From Paragorgia papillata (Eukaryota; Cnidaria; Anthozoa; Scleralcyonacea; Coralliidae): a stretch of 64,000 bases of DNA. Positions within the stretch are counted from its first letter, which is position 1, and each line of letters opens with the position of its first letter. Below the pieces are notes generated by a model that did no database searches, was not told the DNA's origin, and saw only the letters and a list, made by a program, of their open reading frames with translations. Shown piece after piece: positions 58,399 through 64,000 of this stretch. The stretch spans positions 4,156,001-4,220,000 of the forward strand of contig JAWNZC010000001.1 of assembly GCA_035771165.1 (NCBI GenBank), given 5' to 3'. Both the position numbers and the translations under genes were made by a program.

Positions 58399-59970
58399 TC
58401 CTTGACTGATTTTTCTTAATATTGTATAAAATACAGCTAAAATATGATTTCAATTTGTAAATTAAAGTCAATAAACAAATTGTAAAATTTGAGACTGTTT
58501 CGTGCAATTAGTAGAGAGATATTTGCATTTAAAAATGTATAGATTGCGCTCTACTACGAGGCCCTTTCTTTGTTACTCAATAATATCTACGTCACTAGAA
58601 CAGTATTGCGAGAGAAAGTGCATTCTGTCGATGGAAAAAAATGTAGGTTTTGATACTTGGATAACTGTTGGAAGAGAGATGTATTTATAATATTACTATT
58701 GTTTAGATATGACGCTCATATTTCAGCCGTTGGTTGATATGTGAGCCCGCTTAACTGAATCTATATCTGACATTATGACGATTAGGGAAAAACAAGCACG
58801 GTGTATTTCATTTCATAATAGAACATTTTATTTAAGTTTAAAAATTATTTCCCCAGCTAATACCATCAATGAATTGTTAATGGGAGCATAATTATTTTTA
58901 TATTAAGATTAATAACTTCAAAAACTACAGTACAGAAGACCCGCTACCTTGTCGTTGGAAATTTGAGAAATTAACATATTGCGGCACGCGTTTTAGACGA
59001 AGCGGAATCTGGAAGAGGTTGAAAATCATTCAATAAATAAATGTAAAGGTTAAGCCTCTTTTATAGAATGCTTGTAAAGCCACATTTATTCATATGTAGT
59101 TGGTTTAATTCCCCCTGCGCAATTATATACCGCCTTATGCAACGGTCTACCACGGTCTACCACGGTCTGCCACTACAATATAACAAAATTAATATACATG
59201 TAATTCCCTTTGAAACCCATGGTAGACCGTGGTAGACCGTGGTAGACCGTTGGATAAGGCGGTATAATTGCGCAGGGGAAATTAAACCAACTGCATATGA
59301 ATAAATGTGGCTTTACAAGCATTCTATAAAAGAGGCTTAAGCTTTACATTTATTTATTGAATGATTTCAACCTCTTCCAGATTTCGCTTCGTCTGTGCCG
59401 CAATACGTTAATTTCTCAAATTTCCGACGACAAGGTAGCGGGTCTTCTGTAGTTTTTGAAGTTATTAATCTTAATATAAAAATAATTATGCTCCCATTGA
59501 CAATTCATTGATAGTATTAGCTGGGGAAATAATTTGTAAACTTAAATAAAATGTTCTATTATGAAATGAAATACACCGTGCTTGTTTTTCCCCAATCATC
59601 ATAATGTCAGATATAGATTCAGTTAAAGCGGGCTCCAATATCAATCACCCAACGGCTGAAATATGAGCGTCATATCTAAACAATATACATCTCTCTTTCA
59701 ACAGTTATCCAAGTATCGAAACCTACATTTTTTCCACGGACAGAATGCACTTTCTCTCGTAATACTGTTCTAGTGACGGAGATGTTATTGAGTAACGAAG
59801 AAAAGGCCTCGTATAGTAGAGCGCAATCTATACATTTTAAACGCAAATATCTCTCTACTAATTGCACGAAACAGTCTCAAATTTCACAATTTGTTTATTG
59901 ACTTTAACTTACAAATTGAAATCATATTTTAGCTGTATTTTATACAATATTAAGAAAAATCAGTCAAGGA
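58399..59970. repeat. 1.57-kb palindromic unit 1
   Basis: The left arm runs 58399 to about 59180 and the right arm about 59213 to 59970 in reverse complement, around a short centre with CACGGTCTACCACGGTCT and its mirror. The arms differ from each other at fixed positions (for example GGCACGCGTTTTAGACGAAG in the left arm and GGCACAGACGAAGCG, as complement, in the right arm). The 62-codon frame MQLVERYLHLKMYRLRSTTR and onward sits in the left arm of each unit except unit 2, where an extra T breaks it; a related 63-codon frame appears on the opposite strand of the right arm. I see no domain in it. Confidence 0.92.
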
Positions 59971-59971
59971 C

Positions 59972-61549
59972 AGTCCTTGACTGATTTTTCTTAATATTGT
60001 ATAAAAATACAGCTAAAATATGATTTCAATTTGTAAATTAAAGTCAATAAACAAATTGTAAAATTTGAGACTGTTTCGTGCAATTAGTAGAGAGATATTT
60101 GCATTTAAAAATGTATAGATTGCGCTCTACTACGAGGCCCTTTCTTTGTTACTCAATAATATCTACGTCACTAGAACAGTATTGCGAGAGAAAGTGCATT
60201 CTGTCGATGGAAAAAAATGTAGGTTTTTGATACTTGGATAACTGTTGGAAGAGAGATGTATTTATAATATTACTATTGTTTAGATATGACGCTCATATTT
60301 CAGCCGTTGGTTGATATGTGAGCCCGCTTAACTGAATCTATATCTGACATTATGACGATTAGGGAAAAACAAGCACGGTGTATTTCATTTCATAATAGAA
60401 CATTTTATTTAAGTTTAAAAATTATTTCCCAGCTAATACCATCAATGAATTGTTAATGGGAGCATAATTATTTTTATATTAAGATTAATAACTTCAAAAA
60501 CTACAGTACAGAAGACCCGCTACCTTGTCGTTGGAAATTTGAGAAATTAACATATTGCGGCACGCGTTTTAGACGAAGCGGAATCTGGAAGAGGTTGAAA
60601 TCATTCAATAAATAAATGTAAAGGTTAAGCCTCTTTTATAGAATGCTTGTAAAGCCACATTTATTCATATGTAGTTTGGTTTAATTCCCCCTGCGCAATT
60701 ATATACCGCCTTATGCAACGGTCTACCACGGTCTACCACGGTCTGCCACTACAATATAACAAAATTAATATACATGTAATTCCCTTTGAAAACCCATGGT
60801 AGACCGTGGTAGACCGTGGTAGACCGTTGGATAAGGCGGTATAATTGCGCAGGGGAAATTAAACCAACTGCATATGAATAAATGTGGCTTTACAAGCATT
60901 CTATAAAAGAGGCTTAAGCTTTACATTTATTTATTGAATGATTTCAACCTCTTCCAGATTTCGCTTCGTCTGTGCCGCAATACGTTAATTTCTCAAATTT
61001 CCGACGACAAGGTAGCGGGTCTTCTGTAGTTTTTGAAGTTATTAATCTTAATATAAAAATAATTATGCTCCCATTGACAATTCATTGATAGTATTAGCTG
61101 GGGAAATAATTTGTAAACTTAAATAAAATGTTCTATTATGAAATGAAATACACCGTGCTTGTTTTTCCCCAATCATCATAATGTCAGATATAGATTCAGT
61201 TAAAGCGGGCTCCAATATCAATCACCCAACGGCTGAAATATGAGCGTCATATCTAAACAATATACATCTCTCTTTCAACAGTTATCCAAGTATCGAAACC
61301 TACATTTTTTTCCACGGACAGAATGCACTTTCTCTCGTAATACTGTTCTAGTGACGGAGATGTTATTGAGTAACGAAGAAAAGGCCTCGTATAGTAGAGC
61401 GCAATCTATACATTTTAAACGCAAATATCTCTCTACTAATTGCACGAAACAGTCTCAAATTTCACAATTTGTTTATTGACTTTAACTTACAAATTGAAAT
61501 CATATTTTAGCTGTATTTTATACAATATTAAGAAAAATCAGTCAAGGAC
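59972..61549. repeat. 1.57-kb palindromic unit 2
   Basis: Repeats unit 1 with very few changes, and shares its arm-specific differences. It is joined to unit 1 through AGTCAAGGACAGTCCTTGACT, a small palindrome that replaces the 140-bp spacer. One extra T in GTAGGTTTTTGATACTTGG breaks the 62-codon frame that other units keep, arguing against coding function. Confidence 0.92.
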
Positions 61550-61551
61550 AA

Positions 61552-61691
61552 TCTTGGACAATAATAGTTGTAACAGTCAACCCCTCCCCCCGATTCAATG
61601 TTGTTATATGAAACTCCAGTCCAACATTGTTTTCATTTCGGTCAACATTGAATCGGGGGGAGGGGTGTTACAACATTATTGTCCAAGATTG
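61552..61691. repeat. 140-bp palindromic spacer, copy 2
   Basis: Same sequence as 58259-58398 with one extra T, located between palindromic units 2 and 3. Confidence 0.85.
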
Positions 61692-63270
61692 TCCTTGACT
61701 GATTTTTCTTAATATTGTATAAAATACAGCTAAAATATGATTTCAATTTGTAAATTAAAGTCAATAAACAAATTGTAAAATTTGAGACTGTTTCGTGCAA
61801 TTAGTAGAGAGATATTTGCATTTAAAAATGTATAGATTGCGCTCTACTACGAGGCCCTTTCTTTGTTACTCAATAATATCTACGTCACTAGAACAGTATT
61901 GCGAGAGAAAGTGCATTCTGTCGATGGAAAAAAATGTAGGTTTTGATACTTGGATAACTGTTGGAAGAGAGATGTATTTATAATATTACTATTGTTTAGA
62001 TATGACGCTCATATTTCAGCCGTTGGTTGATATGTGAGCCCGCTTAACTGAATCTATATCTGACATTATGACGATTAGGGAAAAAACAAGCACGGTGTAT
62101 TTCATTTCATAATAGAACATTTTATTTAAGTTTAAAAATTATTTCCCCAGCTAATACCATCAATGAATTGTTAATGGGAGCATAATTATTTTTATATTAA
62201 GATTAATAACTTCAAAAACTACAGTACAGAAGACCCGCTACCTTGTCGTTGGAAATTTGAGAAATTAACATATTGCGGCACGCGTTTTAGACGAAGCGGA
62301 ATCTGGAAGAGGTTGAAATCATTCAATAAATAAATGTAAAGGTTAAGCCTCTTTTATAGAATGCTTGTAAAGCCACATTTATTCATATGTAGTTGGTTTA
62401 ATTCCCCCTGCGCAATTATATACCGCCTTATGCAACGGTTCTACCACGGTCTACCACGGTCTGCCACTACAATATAAACAAAATTAATATACATGTAATT
62501 CCCTTTGAAACCCATGGTAGACCGTGGTAGACCGTGGTAGACCGTTGGATAAGGCGGTATAATTGCGCAGGGGAAATTAAACCAACTGCATATGAATAAA
62601 TGTGGCTTTACAAGCATTCTATAAAAGAGGCTTAAGCTTTACATTTATTTATTGAATGATTTCAACCTCTTCCAGATTTCGCTTCGTCTGTGCCGCAATA
62701 CGTTAATTTCTCAAAATTTCCGACGACAAGGTAGCGGGTCTTCTGTAGTTTTTGAAGTTATTAATCTTAATATAAAAATAATTATGCTCCCATTGACAAT
62801 TCATTGATAGTATTAGCTGGGGAAATAATTTTGTAAACTTAAATAAAATGTTCTATTATGAAATGAAATACACCGTGCTTGTTTTTCCCCAATCATCATA
62901 ATGTCAGATATAGATTCAGTTAAAGCGGGCTCCAATATCAATCACCCAACGGCTGAAATATGAGCGTCATATCTAAACAATATACATCTCTCTTTCAACA
63001 GTTATCCAAGTATCGAAACCTACATTTTTTTTCCACGGACAGAATGCACTTTCTCTCGTAATACTGTTCTAGTGACGGAGATGTTATTGAGTAACGAAGA
63101 AAAGGCCTCGTATAGTAGAGCGCAATCTATACATTTTAAACGCAAATATCTCCTCTACTAATTGCACGAAACAGTCTCAAATTTCACAATTTGTTTATTG
63201 ACTTTAACTTACAAATTGAAATCATATTTTAGCTGTATTTTATACAATATTAAGAAAAATCAGTCAAGGA
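61692..63270. repeat. 1.57-kb palindromic unit 3
   Basis: Same arms and the same arm-specific differences as units 1 and 2, with single-base indels in homopolymers. Confidence 0.92.
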
Positions 63271-63271
63271 C

Positions 63272-64000
63272 AGTCCTTGACTGATTTTTCTTAATATTGT
63301 ATAAAATACAGCTAAAATATGATTTCAATTTGTAAATTAAAGTCAATAAACAAATTGTAAAATTTGAGACTGTTTTCGTGCAATTAGTAGAGAGATATTT
63401 GCATTTAAAAATGTATAGATTGCGCTCTACTACGAGGCCCTTTCTTTGTTACTCAATAATATCTACGTCACTAGAACAGTATTGCGAGAGAAAGTGCATT
63501 CTGTCGATGGAAAAAAATGTAGGTTTTGATACTTGGATAACTGTTGGAAGAGAGATGTATTTATAATATTACTATTGTTTAGATATGACGCTCATATTTC
63601 AGCCGTTGGTTGATATGTGAGCCCGCTTAACTGAATCTATATCTGACATTATGACGATTAGGGAAAAACAAGCACGGTGTATTTCATTTCATAATAGAAC
63701 ATTTTATTTAAGTTTAAAAATTATTTCCCCAGCTAATACCATCAATGAATTGTTAATGGGAGCATAATTATTTTTATATTAAGATTAATAACTTCAAAAA
63801 CTACAGTACAGAAGACCCGCTACCTTGTCGTTGGAAATTTGAGAAATTAACATATTGCGGCACGCGTTTTAGACGAAGCGGAATCTGGAAGAGGTTGAAA
63901 TCATTCAATAAATAAATGTAAAGGTTAAGCCTCTTTTATAGAATGCTTGTAAAGCCACATTTATTCATATGTAGTTGGTTTAATTCCCCCTGCGCAATTA
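63272..64000. repeat. 1.57-kb palindromic unit 4 (cut by window end)
   Basis: Only the left arm is inside the window. It joins unit 3 through the same short AGGACAGTCCT junction seen between units 1 and 2, so units come in pairs separated by the 140-bp spacer. Confidence 0.9.

Noticed and set aside
58399..59970. Cluster of spliceosomal RNA genes or other structured RNA genes
   Set aside because: No U1, U2, U4, U5 or U6 signature sequence or Sm site arrangement was seen; the fold is that of a plain palindrome.
58502..63566. Repeated 62-codon frame as a multicopy gene
   Set aside because: Unit 2 has a single-base insertion that breaks the frame, and the opposite arms carry it on the other strand with many changes. 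No sign of selection on the protein.

Overview
The window looks like nuclear DNA of an animal, most likely a cnidarian and perhaps a stony coral or sea anemone. The sequence shows GT-AG split genes, AT-rich introns, many short non-autonomous DNA transposons and very large tandem arrays. It also holds an isocitrate lyase locus (glyoxylate cycle, kept in few animals, cnidarians among them) and a gene that resembles metazoan CUSTOS. There is no rRNA, tRNA, CRISPR array or bacterial operon that I can recognise. The species assignment is inference.

Layout. 1-4970: introns and small exons of a CUSTOS-like gene on the + strand, mixed with MITEs and (TA)n tracts. 5102-22188: a 17 kb A/C-rich 9/10-bp satellite lying inside one intron of that gene. 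22.2-29.2 kb: foldback and inverted-repeat elements, two more well-supported exons (24383-24500 and 24661-24749) and a weaker candidate last exon (29161-29210). 29.2-35.6 kb: microsatellites, a 1018-bp foldback element with a clean target duplication, and a decayed non-LTR reverse transcriptase fragment. 35.7-45.4 kb: nested inverted repeats around a frame-broken isocitrate lyase locus, which carries an inverted partial copy of its own exon. 45.4-46.0 kb: a heptamer/pentamer microsatellite. 46.7-55.8 kb: two possible exons of an unidentified gene, with about 154 copies of a 48-bp satellite between them. 55.8-56.8 kb: a small inverted array related to the 48-bp satellite, then a 25-bp minisatellite. 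58.1-64.0 kb: four tandem copies of a 1.57-kb palindrome, the last cut by the window end.

Most long reading frames here are products of tandem repeats, not genes. The best coding evidence is the chain of five CUSTOS-like exons with compatible splice phases, and the isocitrate lyase exons. The most unusual signal is the 48-bp satellite. Each unit is an 8-bp-stem, 14-nt-loop hairpin joined by an 18-bp spacer, and a second nearby array keeps the spacer and the hairpin plan while using different stem bases. Several transposon insertions can be dated relative to their hosts because unoccupied copies of the target lie in the same window.
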